From Takakia lepidozioides (Eukaryota > Streptophyta > Takakiopsida > Takakiales > Takakiaceae): DNA of 64,000 nucleotides. Both the position numbers and the translations under genes were made by a program. The stretch covers positions 24,988,001 to 25,052,000 of the forward strand of contig CM060734.1 in the NCBI GenBank assembly GCA_030704615.1, read 5' to 3'. Of the stretch, positions 46,040-60,100 are shown piece by piece. Below the pieces are notes generated by a model, which saw nothing but the letters and a program-made list of their open reading frames with translations, did not search any database and was not told where the DNA came from. How positions within the stretch are numbered: position 1 is the stretch's first letter; the number at the start of each line of letters is the position of its first letter.

Positions 46040-47135
46040 GTTCTGGATGAACAAAAACCATGACCACTTCTTTTCGTACTCTATGAAATTGGGTTGTTCG
46101 TTTCTTGTGCCTAAGCAGAGCTTCAACCGTAAATGGACATGGGGTCATTTGCTTGGACAACCAATCTCCTGGAAGGCTGTATGGGCAGACATTTGGAAAA
46201 AACATAGATCAACTAAGATCTCTGCCTTTCTCTAGAGGATAGCCAACCGTATCATTCCTGTTGGTGCTCTAATATCTAACCCCCCTTCCTCTTGTGCTAC
46301 CTGCAATCTGAATGCTCTAGAAGATATTGAGCACTGTCTGATATTCTGCCCCTTTGTAGTTGCGGTTTGGTCACGTGCTATCTCACTGTACTATTTGTGA
46401 AATCGAAACCTTACTTTCTCTGCTTCTGCACTGTTGCTGAACATTCATCAGGGGGTCAATTTCTGTTCTTGCCCTGTGTGGGAATCTCTAAGGGATATAA
46501 TATTATGGCAGATCTGGAAAATGAGGTGCTTGGTAGTATTCCAAGATGCTGACCCCTGTCTTCAGAAGGTGTTGTACTTGGCTTGCTCAGACCTTGTGTC
46601 TGAAGCTCGCAAATCCTAGTGTGTTCTTATGACAGCTCTTCCCAAGTGTAGCAACAGAAGGAGAGCCCAGTTGCTTGCTTCTTTCGACAGCTCTTGGGGA
46701 AAAAACAATGTCTTATGTAGGAGGGTTTCCGACTCTCCAATTGTGTGGGAAGACTCCCTCCCACCCTGCTGGCAGCTCAGTTAGTGTCAAACGCTCCCCT
46801 GTGGAGGCAACTGAGGCCAAGGTGAATTGGCGGCATAGACGTATTCTTAGAAAAGAAAAATCTAAGGTGGAGTTATCTTTTGAGGCTCCTAAAAGACAGA
46901 GAGGCAGTATGCAGTGCAACTTTTGTTAGTGCAGTCTGTTGTTTCCTTCTTGATCCTTGTTCATTCTCCCCTTGTCCTACTTCATCTCTCCCCCTTCTAT
47001 AGAACTGTTGGCTCTGAGTGGAACGTCGATCCTCAGCCTTCATGGCATTGTAAGGTTATTTTTTCCTTACCTATTAATAAAATTTCCAACGCCCTCTTCT
47101 GTTTAAGAAAAAATTCGTTTCTCTAAAAAAACCAA
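46040..47135 (+). pseudogene. LINE 3' fragment with zf-RVT domain
   Basis: The plus strand reads NRKWTWGHLLGQP, KAVWADIWKKH, a stop, then ALISNPPSSCATCNLNALED with IEHCLIFCPFVVAVWS. The C-x2-C…H-x4-C pattern followed by a tryptophan is the zinc-binding zf-RVT tail of plant non-LTR retrotransposons. Only the C-terminus is present. The 3' side ends in an A-rich stretch near 47108-47150. Confidence 0.7.
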
Positions 47136-48138
47136 AAAGAAGAAAAAACAAGATCAATTGATCTCACAAGAGATTGTTTCATCCATACTTCATCCAATAT
47201 CTTATATACAACCTGGAGCACCACAATAAATATATGCTATGACCTCTAGAGTGCTTCTAAGCTTTTCAGAGGTTGAGCTCTAGGACACGTGGCAGGAAAG
47301 CACTGCAGTAACATCGATCCAGGTTAAAGGGACGGCTAAGGTGGGCCCACAATACCCTAACTATCAGTATACACAGAGAATCTGCAGCGTCACTTTTCTC
47401 CCCTATGACCACGTAAATTTTCTTGTACCGTTAGATTCACTGCAAGACGCTCTAGGACCGTTGGAACGAAAAGGAAGATACCTTGCGTATGAACGAGGGT
47501 CCGACCCGTTTGGCCATTTGTGGACGAGATTCCGGAACGTGGAACCATGTGCAAGCGTATGGAGGTGTCAATCCAGATGCCGGTCCGGGTGCCTCACAGT
47601 TGGGAGGATGCGTGCATCCTCGTGATCGTGAATACAGTGCATGCCCAAATCGTGTTGTGATTGTTAGGGCGATCGATCCTGCGTACTCTGGAGGGTTCAT
47701 AATGTAGCAAATGCGCCGATGTTGTAGATTATACAGGAAGTGCGTGAATGTCTTGTTGACTGAGCTCTCAGATTTGAAATTCTGATGCTTGGGAGAATTG
47801 TGTCATTGTGCTTTAGTCTTTTGAGATACCCTGTGTAGCTCGGAAGCAATCGCAAGGTAGAAAAGGCTCCATTGGGCGCTTCCTAGGTCAGGATTCCTCT
47901 AATTCACGACATGTACATTCTAGAAGTGTGCAACCTGTTCAATTCTTTATCATGAGTTTTTCCGAATGGAAGTAGTTCGAGAGAGATGTGTTAGGCCAAG
48001 GCCAACTCCGGCAACATTACATCCAAAGCTGCAAAAATCCGGAGCTGTCAGAATAGTGAAGATTACAGTATTCAGCAGAACGGACTTCCGATGTAGTTAG
48101 ACTTCGAGAGTGTGGCTTTGTTACCCGAGTCAATTCTT
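47136..48138 (+). other. Upstream region of the ankyrin gene
   Basis: No conserved frame is seen. ACACGTGGC (about 47284), an ABRE/G-box-like word, lies 850 bp before the proposed start codon. The transcription start is not identifiable. Confidence 0.35.
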
Positions 48139-51100
48139 GGAATGGTGGCAGTTGCGGCAACCTCTGCAATGCAAGGGTCTTCTGTAGATGACCTCCGCCA
48201 ATGTGGAGGTGAAACCTTGGTAGATGAGAAGAAGGACCCGGTTGATGGATTGATTGAGGCTGCGAAACACATGCAAGTGAAACGGATGAAGAAGATTTTG
48301 TCGCAGCTGGAGCCTGCACAGCTTCCCTCGGTCCAGCTGACATCAGCGCATACTCCCGCGTCTCCGCTTGGCCTCGGACTAGGTCCACATCTTTCCTCAT
48401 CTGTTCTCTTAGCGATTGTTTCCCTTCGCACAAGTTTCTGGTTTTGGAAGGGCGGGGGGTTGGGGGACATTTGCTAAACTCTAGGACAAAGACTTGCTCT
48501 CTCAAGCAGCTGTGAGGACTCGAGAATGCTGTCATTTGTACACACCATATGCCAGCGCATTGAGCAAAATTGTTTAATTAACGAAGTTGGGACAATTCTT
48601 TTTCAATCGTATGTCACGACCAAGAGTGATGAAGATTACATTACTGTTTGCTGGGCTTTGACTTTCACCCCTAGCCTTTGCTGTGAGCTACAATGCATGA
48701 ACGATTGTAACATTAGTGCTTGCTGCAAATGTGTGCACTCAGGTATTGTATCAACGCTCCTTAACCATGACAAATAACAGGATCTGCAAGCATTTTTACT
48801 TAAAAAAGTCATGATGTGTCAGAGCTTCTCCTGACAGCTCCTGAAACTGTCCACACTTCCTTTATTGGAAAAAACAGGTTTCAACAATGAAGGTGAGAGG
48901 TTAGGTGCATGCTGAAAGTTTGGGATAAGACAGAATCTCTCTTCCATTGAAGAACTCCAGAACAGTGGAAGTAAATCTCAATTTGGGAAAATATATCCTC
49001 CGAACTTCAATCCTAGAGGCAGTAAATTACAGTGCACAGTTTTGTCAGATAAAACAATCTAGACACTAGAAAATATTGAAGATGTCCACACCAGGTGAGA
49101 GAATCATTTTTTGAAGGATACCTGTTATGTCGTTAACAGGGTCCGGAATTGGAAACCAGACAGTGGTCAAGCCAAACATTTTAGCTGCTGCGACAGCTTT
49201 CATGGAGTCCCGCGCAAGGGGTGTGAATGCACGCGATGAAAAGGCGCGAACTGCTCTTCATTTTGCAAGTGGAATGGCATCACCTGAGTGTGCGCGGTTG
49301 TTATTGGAGGCTGGTGCTGAACCTAATGCGCAAGATGAGGATGGATTCACCCCCCTTCACATGGCTGCAGGTTATTGCCGGTGCCAGTGTGTCCAACTAC
49401 TTCTAGAGCATGGTACTTCTCACCAATTTCGAGCAAACAATCACTAAGTTTGGACTTTAACGTCAGAAATAGGGTTCATTATATATGACTTTGTTTCAAT
49501 GCAAGTATGTACCCTGCTACATGGCTGCTGCTTAGTCATTCACAATTGTTTATTGGTACAGTTTTGTTAGCAACCCATGAGGTGGGTGTTTATTGCAGTT
49601 GACAGTGGATGACTGTTGATGAATTGGTCAAAGAGAGCACCATGAGAAGCAGGGAGGCATTCAAAGAAGCAACAAGGTAGAGCCATGGGGTATTTTTGGC
49701 AGACAACCTCTTGGAAGATGAACGGCATCAAATTGTAGAGACACAGAACAGAGAGAAGATAGCATAAACCATGTTTATATATGCGGATTGCCAGGGTAAG
49801 TGATTTGGGGCAGAGTGATGGTTGGCTGAGAAACCCCCCTGGACAGGTGCTAGCGTATTTGTACGGGAAAGAGCGGGACGGACGCCCAGGGAGTTAGCAA
49901 TTGAAATACGTGATGGGGGTGCCAATGGACAGGAGACATCAGTGGTGCTTCGTGGGGATATGGACCAGGTCATAGGAATGGTTGTAGATGCTGAAGGCAA
50001 GCACAATGTGCCCATGAGAGAGAAAATTCACAGGCTGCCTGGGAACTGGTCTACATGCGCTCCGTACGAAAAGCTAGTAGCTGCTGCAGCTCTGGGCAAT
50101 GTTGAGGAGGTCCCAAATTTTCTACATTCAGATCCAGGGTGCACTCCAGATTCCATGAAAAAGTCACTGCGCACGGCTGCACTGGGGAATGCCCTCTCAG
50201 GTATATGTGGGCTCAGTGAGGGGTATCACCTCAGAATCTGTTCTTTGCTGCTCAACTACTGACTCTATCTGTGCCTCGACATTTTTTTTCTTTTTGTGGA
50301 TGTAAGTAACCCCTTCAGACTGCTTGGTACGAGCCTTTGATTGAGACACAACATATGTATGTAGTCTTCGGTAGAGATCATGCAATGTAAAGCCTGTCTG
50401 CTCACAGAGAATTCAAGTTAGTAGCATGCTTGTCCCTCTCCTCATTCCCTCCTCTCTGGTACATCCAACCTCAGTACATGGTTTATCGCCACTAGTCTAT
50501 TATCAGCACAGCTCGCTGATACATTTTACTCCCTATCTGTCCTTGGGGCCCCTATGGATGCTGTAGAGTTTCTTTCTTTCTTTCTTTTGTTCTGTGTATT
50601 ATGGAAAAATCCATCCACACAGAAGGTTTACACTTTATTGACTTCAATCTTTCTATCTTATAGATGGGTACCTTACTTTAAGCAGGCGATTGAAGGAGAA
50701 GGCAACAGAAATGAATTGATACTTTATAATGTCTGTGGAAAGCTCAAAGAGCTTATTTTGACCAAAGAAAGCATGAAACAAGAAAGAGGGTGGGGCCCCA
50801 GACAAGCAGCCCAAAAACAAGTATTGATCAAGGGAATGTCTTAGATTCAATGCCTCATGCAGTATACTTCTAAGAATTTCTGTTCCTCACAGTGGAACAC
50901 CTCTGTGAGGGATTGGATATCTTGGAATAAACAGTCGTATCTTCCCCGGATCTCTTGGTAGGCAGTGAAAGAAGAGATTACTTCCCAAAGCCCTTAGAAG
51001 ATTGTACTCATAAGACGTTGTTTGCCGTAGCCTTGTGGCCATTGACCCCGCGCCCAGTTTGAGCGGGAACAAAAGCCCTTAGAAGAGAGGTAGATAGAGA

Positions 51101-54100
51101 TGCAGATAGGTGATGGGGCTGTAAGATTCTATCATCGCAGAGGACCAAAATGTCTCCCAATAGAACTGCAGATTTGAATAAATAAACTCATGAGACGTTG
51201 TTTTTGGCAGCTTTGAAAGAAAGAGATGGAGAGAGATCTAACCAGTTCCTTGCAGCTGCCTGTAGGGGCGGTCATGCGGATGTTGCTGAACTTCTTCTGA
51301 CAAGTGGTGCCCAAGTTGATGCTCATGACCCTGATGGTGCTACCCCTCTCTTGGCAGCAGCCGACAGTGGGTTCAGCAAGTAAGAACTTTCGCAGCACTG
51401 TTGTGCAAAACAACACATGGCGTTAAAGATGTACATTTACTCTGGACACATTAAGTCTACTTTGCTGGCTTTCTGGTGTGTGTGTGTTGTTCTATGTCTA
51501 GGTACATGTCCGCACCATCTGTATAGAGCCAAAGCATCATTTGTCTCTAGATCGTAACCAAGGCTGACAGATCCAAGACTGCCAGCTGCCACTGATGCAT
51601 AGTGTTGGTACCATCACAGCACATGGAATTTGCATAGTCATGTGTCAAGGTGAACTTTTACCGAGAAGTCTTTTGAACAAGGATGCTGCATTGTCACAAT
51701 GTGAATTGATGGTTGGGTGGTGATAGATGTGTGCAACTGCTCCTGAAGCATGGAGCTCATGCAGATGCCAAGGACCGTGTGGGCGTCACAGCCCTGATAG
51801 CTGCGGTAATGCAGTTTCCTCTTTATGCATTTTGTTGCTATGAGTTTTGATATTGTACATACTGAGTTCTTCAAAGCAAACTAAGTATTTTCACATGTAT
51901 ATAATGGAGCCTCATAGAAAGTGTGGAGTCCTTCCAATTCAGTTTTCTTTAAGCTTCCTGTGGACCTGATAATGTTTCTTTCTTTACTACTTCATGTTAG
52001 GTGGACCTGTAAACCAGTGAATCTTACAACATAGCAGCAGTTCTATCAGGAGACATTCTTGGTCCTCTGCGATGATAGAATTCTTACAGCCCAATTACTT
52101 GTCTGCAACTCTATCTCTATCTCTTCTAAGGCCACAAGGCTACGGCAAACAACGTCTTATGAGTACAATCTATCTCTTCTAAGGGCATTGGGAAGGTCTA
52201 GGGTGGGCTCACACACCCTGCGAAGAGAGACTGGTAGGTGGAACAACCTGGAGTGTGCTATTTGCTTGTGCCCTGCTTGAACAAGAGGTGACAGAAGGGA
52301 GATTGAAACTGAAGAACAATTCTTCTTTCATTGCCCTCACTACTATGAGATCTGGCGGAGACACTATTGCCTATTCTGAGACAGCCAATCCCTTACTGAG
52401 GTGTTCCACTAACACTAACTAACTAGCTTGGCAGCACATCTGCGTGAGGCATTACAACGTAGAGAATCCCTTTATGAATAGTTGTTTTTGAGCTGTTTGT
52501 TGTGGGCCCGACTCTCTTTCTTCTGTCCTTGCTTTCTCTGCTCTTTTAGCTTTCCGCGGTCGTTATGAAAGTTTAATTTCTTTTCTTTCTTTGTTTTCTT
52601 TGCCTTCTTTATCGCATGCGGATGCCACTTCTGTCGTGCCCATATCGGGTGTGGGGCCTATGACTACAGAGCCATGGAAGGAGGGGTCTAGTGAATGCAT
52701 TCCCCTCTCTTGTCCATGTGTCCATACCACCAAATGCCCTAGCTTTCTTAACTGTGACTTTGCATGAGACTGGCCTCTGATTGTGTCTGATGCAGAGGTA
52801 TAAGTTGAACTTGCACATCACTATTGACATAGAAACCATGAATCAGTAGTTCAATACTTGACTTGTAATCATATTCGTTTGCAGGCATACAATGGCCACA
52901 TAGAGTGTGTGCGGGTGCTTCTAACACATGGCGCATTGGTAGATGCAAGGTCCCATGGTGGTGTAACCCCGCTCATCGCAGCTGCTGAGGGCTGCAATGC
53001 TCTCTGCACGCAAGTCCTTGTGCAAGTAAGCCCTCGCTTCAACAGACTGTACTCGAAAATTACTGATACCCATGTTCTGGGGTGGTCTCTCTGGGATCCA
53101 CTTAAGTGTTTGTGTATATGTGTCATGTATGCAGGTAGCATTAAGGGCAGGGGTACTGCTGGGAATGCACTGTATGAACGGAAGTAAGATGTAAAGAGTA
53201 CCAGGAAGGTTTTAATGTGAGCAGGCATTTGTGCTTCTCTTCATGATATATTGTACTCATAAGACGTTGTTTGCCGTAGCCTTGTGGCCATTGACCCCGC
53301 GCCCAGTTTGAGCGGGAACAAAAGGGACAGAACCTACCTCTGTCAGGGGCTGACGTTGGTAGTAAGACTTACCTCCATATAAAGAATTAATCCGGGTTTT
53401 CCAGATATCCTCTAGAAATCCCTTCACACAAGCATCAATCTGCTGTGTGTGATTTGCCCAAAAACTAGGCCTCAGGAGGGCCTGGGCTTTTGGCTCAGCC
53501 TCGAGACTTTCAAAGTTGGTAAACAGGGGTACAGGCACAATTCCCTTAATAGATTTGAAGAGAGCGTCTCTTTGGTGAGAGAACCCCGGACAGTGTATCA
53601 GAAAATGAATACTGTCTTCAGATTGCCCACACAACGGGCAATTGCACTCTCCCTTTCCTCTCTGCTTCTGTTTGCTGTTCAAAGGTAGGCTTCCTGCCCT
53701 GAGTTTAAATTTCAGTCTAGTGCCGAGAGTGGGTAGACCCTTGAGGTCATCCAAGATGTCCTCCCCCATGTCACAGACTGGAAACAAGTTCAGGGAAGTT
53801 TTCTGCCTAACTTCATTTTCATCAGACAATCTCATGGCAACAGACATGGCTGAGGACACTACAGCCTCTAAGTCAGATTTATCCAGCAGGGTCAAGACTT
53901 GCGGATCCAGGTCCAGGTCCTTGAGGATCTCTTCTACTCTCTTCTGCCAGGACTTAGCCTGTTTGACAGGGCGGTCCTGTTTCCAAGATATAGAGTCGAT
54001 TAACTTAGGATATCTGGTGTTGGGCATATGTTGCAGCTGACCCCACCATCTGACCTTGAATTCATCTCGTCGGGAGCTTAAGGACGGAATGCCAAACTCA

Positions 54101-57100
54101 CCCCGAACAGCCACATTGGCTGTTTTGGAGCATGCTGACATACACTCCTTAAGCACCCCCACTTGAATGGATTCTAGAGACTTAGCCTGGTTGGAGTTAT
54201 CAACCCATATAGCAGATCCGTACTCCAAGGCAGGTCTAATAACGCGACAAAGCATGGTTTTCTTAACCTCAGAGTTGACCCCTCTGCAGTGGAAAAATTT
54301 AGTGAGCCCCAGATCTCTTCGTGGTGGGAAAACACCTTTTGATCTCAGTCCAAACCAGGAAGTGGTCAGAGGTACCAATATCAGTTCTGTCGATCAACAC
54401 ATTGGCACACTGGGGGAATAAAATTTTGTCCATTATGATATAGTCCACAATGGAACGTTCCCCAGTTTGGGGTTTCTCACGAGTCCACTGCACTTGGTCA
54501 CCTCTTGTCCTGTTATTCAAGGTCAATAGCTGAAGCTCTTCTAGACAGTTAATTAACCGTCTGCCATTAGAATTCAGCTCGTCCTCACCAAAAGGTCCAA
54601 TGATATCGTCCTGATGGATCCCTTTGCCCACCCGGGCATTGAAGTCCCCCAATAGTACCACCTGACCTTTGGCAAGGAACGAAGCACAGTCCAGCTACTT
54701 CGAAGGCCTTGTCACTAAGGGTCCCCTCTGGGGGCATGTAAACACAACCAACAAAGAGGTCCTTTGTACTCATGCCACCCTTCAAATTCAGTTTTAGCCA
54801 GATACTATGCTCGTACCTCAAACCCTTGTTGATAATTTCACTATTGTCAAACAAGAAATCTCCGACCCCTTTTTGACCGCGTTTGGCAGAGGCTGCCTTG
54901 AGAGTACACATCTTACCTGCCCATTTATAACCAATGACATCTCCAACCAGTTTATCTGACGTTTCCCATGTTTCTTGCCCAGCACAGATATGAATATCAT
55001 TAGTCCGAAGATTTTGTCCCGGTAGGAGTCCGCTTGTTACCATTCAGAGATCACACTCCAGGGAGTTGCAGGGAATGGCCCGTGTAGGCATATTCTAAAG
55101 AAGGAAAGGCCCCAAGCTTTCCAACTAAATCCAATGCACTACCTTACCTGAAGCAAAGCGCTTCGGGTCGAAACAAACAAGGACACGAGGTCACAAGGCC
55201 GGCATTTAGTCACAGAGACATTAATGTACTCCCGTTTCAAGTCCACCCAATGTCAATAGGCTTCCTAGAGGACACGGAGATCTCTTCATGATATAGATGG
55301 GTTCTGGCATTTTCCCCAGGTGTAAGAGCCGGGGACTTTGAGAGGTAAAGTAATTATAGAAGAGTGTCATTGGGGCAGATTCCTTCTCACAGTAAGTTGC
55401 ATGGGTTGTGTGGCAGGCAGGTGCACAAGTGGATGCCAAGACATCGGAGGGAAAGACTGCACTGATACATGCTGTCAGTCGAAACTGTATCGAAGCAACG
55501 GAGGCTCTACTAGTTGGAGGTGCAGATGTGAATGCAATTGATGCAGATGGTTGCACTGCTCTTCATCATGGAGCTCGCAATGATTCTGTAGAATGCTTGT
55601 AAGACCTTTATAATCCATGGCTTTTGGTGCAGTTGTGACCAAGTTCTTGTCCATAAATTAGATATGTTTTCTTGCGGTCAAGAGGAGGAGAGGGAAGGGG
55701 AAGGGAGGCTATGGTGGTAAAAGAGAGACAAAGCCAAAGAAAACAAGTCAAATAAGTATTGAGGTTTAACGGTCTCCCGTGTATAATGAACTAAGACAGT
55801 TGCTTTCCTCTCATGCCTACAGACAAATTTTGATGGAGAGGGATGCAGATTCTACCCGCAAATGTCGGCGTGGCCGGACTCCACTGCAGGAAGCTCTCAT
55901 AGGCAGCGCGGCTGCCAAGCTCTTGGTATGTCTTGATTCTTGAATTTGAATTTCTCACACTGTTCATGATCTCTTTAGTTTCTCTGACCTTCAAGGGAAT
56001 GTTACACAATGGTTCATGTATTATTTGGGTGTGATTGACTGCAAAATGTAAGGCACTTTGAAATTTACTCCTAGTTGTTCATGTTTGTATCATACAAATG
56101 TATGTCTGTGTACCTGCAGATGTAATGTGCAATGCAATATTCACAAAAGTTCGAAGTCATTCCTTCATATTACCAAGCTCAAAATTTAGACACATCAAAT
56201 CATTAACAGTTGTAATTTGACTGTACGTGAATCATTGCGTGTAGTTCCCCATCTCTGGCAATTTCAAGTACTTGAATAGTACTTCAAAGAACATGGATGG
56301 AACCTTGCTAAGTCCTTGTCTTAATTTCTCTCTTCCAATGTTGAAACAGTCAGTCTCTCATGTGACACTGCATAGGTCCAAATTTCAGCTAATGGCTCGC
56401 TTAGTTGTGGGCGCTGGATTCATGATCTGGCTTCAAGTTTCTAGGCTCATTGAGGGGTTCTGAAGGTGCCAGCAGGATACAATGGGGACGCAGTTTTCCT
56501 GCCATTGGCCCGCAACTAATAGAGCCGGGGTTAGTCTACGGGCCAATGGGGACAAGGCCTAAGTGAGGTGCCCTTGTTTTGCCAAAACATGCATACAATC
56601 CCTATGCGACCCATGGTATTGGGGAGCACGGGCTCCACCCCTCTGGTGGGCCCCATGGCTCACACAAATAGGCAATACAGGTCCTGCCGTGCAACATTGG
56701 CGGCCTGGATCCGCCAGGGTCCCCTAAAACAATTTGGGGCCACGTACGTAGATTTGGGCAGCTGGTGCAGTGAGATGTTGAAGCTGCTAACTGTGCCATT
56801 TCAGCTTAGTTTGTGATCTTAACTTGCTGTATTCCTGTCATCAAAAAAATCTTTTAGGTACTTGAAAACTTAGTACATTTCTTGAGCAGGAGGAACGGTG
56901 GAAGCAGCTGGAATCAGAGATTGCGAGGCGGCAAGCAGAGCTTCTCAATTTATTTGCCCAGGATAGGACTGAACCCTCCAATACACGGAAGTCTGTCTCA
57001 CGGCAGGCCCGTGTAAAGAAGAAAGGGAAGAGGAAGAAGGATCTAGGTGAAAGGGTTGAATCTGGAAGAGATGGGGAGTTCATCAAACTGGTGTCAAAAA

Positions 57101-60100
57101 CAGAAATAGAGAGGGGCACTCCAGCCATGGACATGTCATCCTCATCAGGGTCAGACGCTGAAGGAGGCGCTTCAGAGAATGAGAGAGAGCAAGTGATGGT
57201 AGGTCTTGGTGTTGGATCTGAGGAAGAAAATGTTTGTGAAAACAGATCTGTGGAGCCTCATGAGAAAGATGCTACATCAGGGGGCAAGTCCCCATGCATG
57301 TCACCAAAGGTTGAGAGAGAGTTTAGTGAGTCTTCAGGGGTGGAGGGTGGTAGCCCCAGTAGTAGTCATAAATTCAAGGGAGATTTTCCTGCTGGAGATG
57401 ATGCCACAGACAAAAAGGGGGAGGAGTGGGTAAGAGTTGATGGCAAAGGCATGCATAACCACCACCAACGCTTAAGCTGTGGCCTCACTACCAAGACTGG
57501 TTCTCCCACCAAGTCTCTGGCTGGTTCAAAAGCTCGGCATTCGAGCTCAAAATCCTTGAAATTAGGGGAATCCTATAGGATGGATGCTATGACTAATAAT
57601 AGCATGCAGTCTACCACAGTCAGCAAGTCACATAATGCACAGAGAAGCAAGCAAACAGAGACAATGGCGGGTGGTGTTACAAAAAAACTGGCTAAAGAGG
57701 ATGAGTCCAACGACACATCATCATGGGTGCAAGCTCTGATGAGAAGGAATGATGTTGTGGTGGAGGGTAATTACCTGAAACCACAGCTGAGGCCAGGGAT
57801 GAAGGCTTTCTCAGAGCCTAGATCTGAGGCCACCTGGGAGACAGCAGAGGTGGCCCCCTTCAAGGAGATACGACGTAGCCCTAAAGAGCGCCTTTCTGAC
57901 CGGGTACGAGGCATCGAGCAAGTGTTGGAGAGGGAGAGACGAGCAGCCCAAGTTGAAATGCAGAAGGTGACTGAAGTCTGCACCATGGAAGCACATCAAA
58001 TGATTACAATATCCCAGATTTTGTATGCAGTAATGGGTAATATATTGCGTAGACATGAAAACTGTAATGGACATGTAGTACCAGCTTAGCATGGACGGGA
58101 GAAAGAATGTGGTTTGCCAGCCTTATGCATTTTGTTGTTGAAAGTGCTTTTAAAAACAGGACAGGTCAGAAAGATGACCTCCCGGTGGACGTTGCTGGTA
58201 GAAATTATTGACAAAAATCAACTTCTAGATTGAGACCGACAGACAGATTATGAGCTTGAAGCAATTTCACTTTAAACCTGCTGTGATCTGACTGTCGCAA
58301 CAACACACGTCATTCAAGTGTTCAACTGCTTGTTTTGTGTGACAATGAAGGTGAGAGAGCTGGAGAGGTTGGTGGCTGCGGGGGGGTTAGGCAGTGCTGT
58401 GGAGAGTGCCAACTCGCTGCAGGTGATTGAGTTAAGAGAGGCACTGGAAGTTCAGGTTACTGCACGAGTGCAAGCTGAAACTGCAAAAACACAGCTAGAA
58501 GTTCACGTTCGAGAAATGGAAGTGCTAATTACATCACAGAGATTAGCCCTAGAAGAGGCAAAGGTACAACTCTTGGACTGGAGTGTCAATTTCTTTCTCT
58601 CTTTGTTTCTCGGGAAACAACGTCTTAAGAGTATATTCTCTTTGTTTCTCAGGTTGTTTCTTTGTTTTTGACACAGTATTCTCATCAGCTCTTTGGGCTT
58701 CATGTGGACTTGATAAAGTTCCTCCCCTCCTTTGTTTTCTGAAGTGGTTACTGGTTTTTTACTGTGTCCCATGGGCCCTCTCTAGCTGTTATCAAGTCTC
58801 TTATCTTTCTTTCTGCCCTTTTCTGTGTGACTGGTAGTGGAAGAATCTGCACTATGTCATGGTGCAAGCTAGCTGACAAGAGCAATCAACCTCATGTGTT
58901 CTCGTATTTTGTCAATTTGAGGGTGGAGTCAAGGTCTTCATCAGCTGTACGTGAACACTGGCAATTTCGTTTTCCTATATCCTATTAGGCTGAAACCTCA
59001 ATTGGCTCCAGCTTAGAGTACGTCATGAACAACATTTACAGAAAGAGCTCAGTGAGTACATTCTCTTTTTAGTTTCTTATAGTGGTAGCAACTGTCTTCA
59101 TTGAAAAAGACTCATTTAACGTTGTTGTAAAGGAACTGCTAAACAGTTTTTGACCAGTATTCTAAACTGACCTCTTAACGGTGTTTGAATCGATTTCCAG
59201 GATATATATTCTCATATATATATATTTTGTTTTTGTCCTCGGGCATCTCTAGAAAGCGCAGCGGAAGATAGTGAGGGCCAGATTACTATCCTCACTATAG
59301 TAAAGATACTGCCTGATAGAGCTCACAAGAGCAGTATCTTTACACACTTGTTTGTATTACCGGTGTGTGCAGGCTGAAGTAGCTGATCTGAGGCTGGAAA
59401 TGCGTCAGAGGGAGGAGCAACACAAGCGAGAGTGTGACCTACAACACAAAGAATCAGTTGCTGCAGCTATGGCCGCAGCTGCTGCCAGCTGGCGGGCTTG
59501 GGAGCTTCAGCACACAAGAGGGAGTTTGCGAGGAGCTTGGGCAACTGGAAGTCAAGAGAGCCCAGCACATGGTGAGTTTGCCCCATTGCTGCATCGAGCA
59601 GGCCTCAAGATCCATTTAGGCATCCAACCCCCTCTCCCTTTTTTGCTTCAAAAGAAGCACAGAGCGCGAGGGGCGAAACAGAGGCCCGAATGGGATTCCG
59701 CAGCCACTGCTGCAGCTGTGGCAGCAGCAACCATGATAGGAAGGAAGAATTGTGCGTGCCTTCTGTTAGGTCATTTGAGGGCGCACTCACCAGCTATTTT
59801 GGCAGGTGGCTCCCGGCACTCTACAATAATTGATCCAGTCCCCAAACCTGTCAAGTTAACAGCATCGCAAGTCCACCATGACATGGATTCCACAGCAGCA
59901 GCAAGTTTGCAGGTGTGCAACTGGTGTGGACAGGGCTCTCACAGTGGGGAAGCAAGCCCACCACTTTCACCAGTCAGTAACAAGATGGAGACAGACCATA
60001 GCCAGAATCCGAAGGATGATGTGGACCTGGGCTCAAACCAAGCTGGGCGACTGGCATCAAATAAATCTGCAGGCAAATCACCAGGGGTAGGGATAACTCG

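Noticed and set aside
48017-48535. Minus-strand 172-codon frame
   Set aside because: It is antisense to the first proposed ankyrin-gene exon and shows no motif or splice support.
59655-60090. Alternative +1 reading frame ending in a Cys-rich stretch (HCCSCGSSNHD)
   Set aside because: The other frame continues 198 codons to 60248 with typical Ser/Pro-rich protein composition and fits a phase-0 junction.
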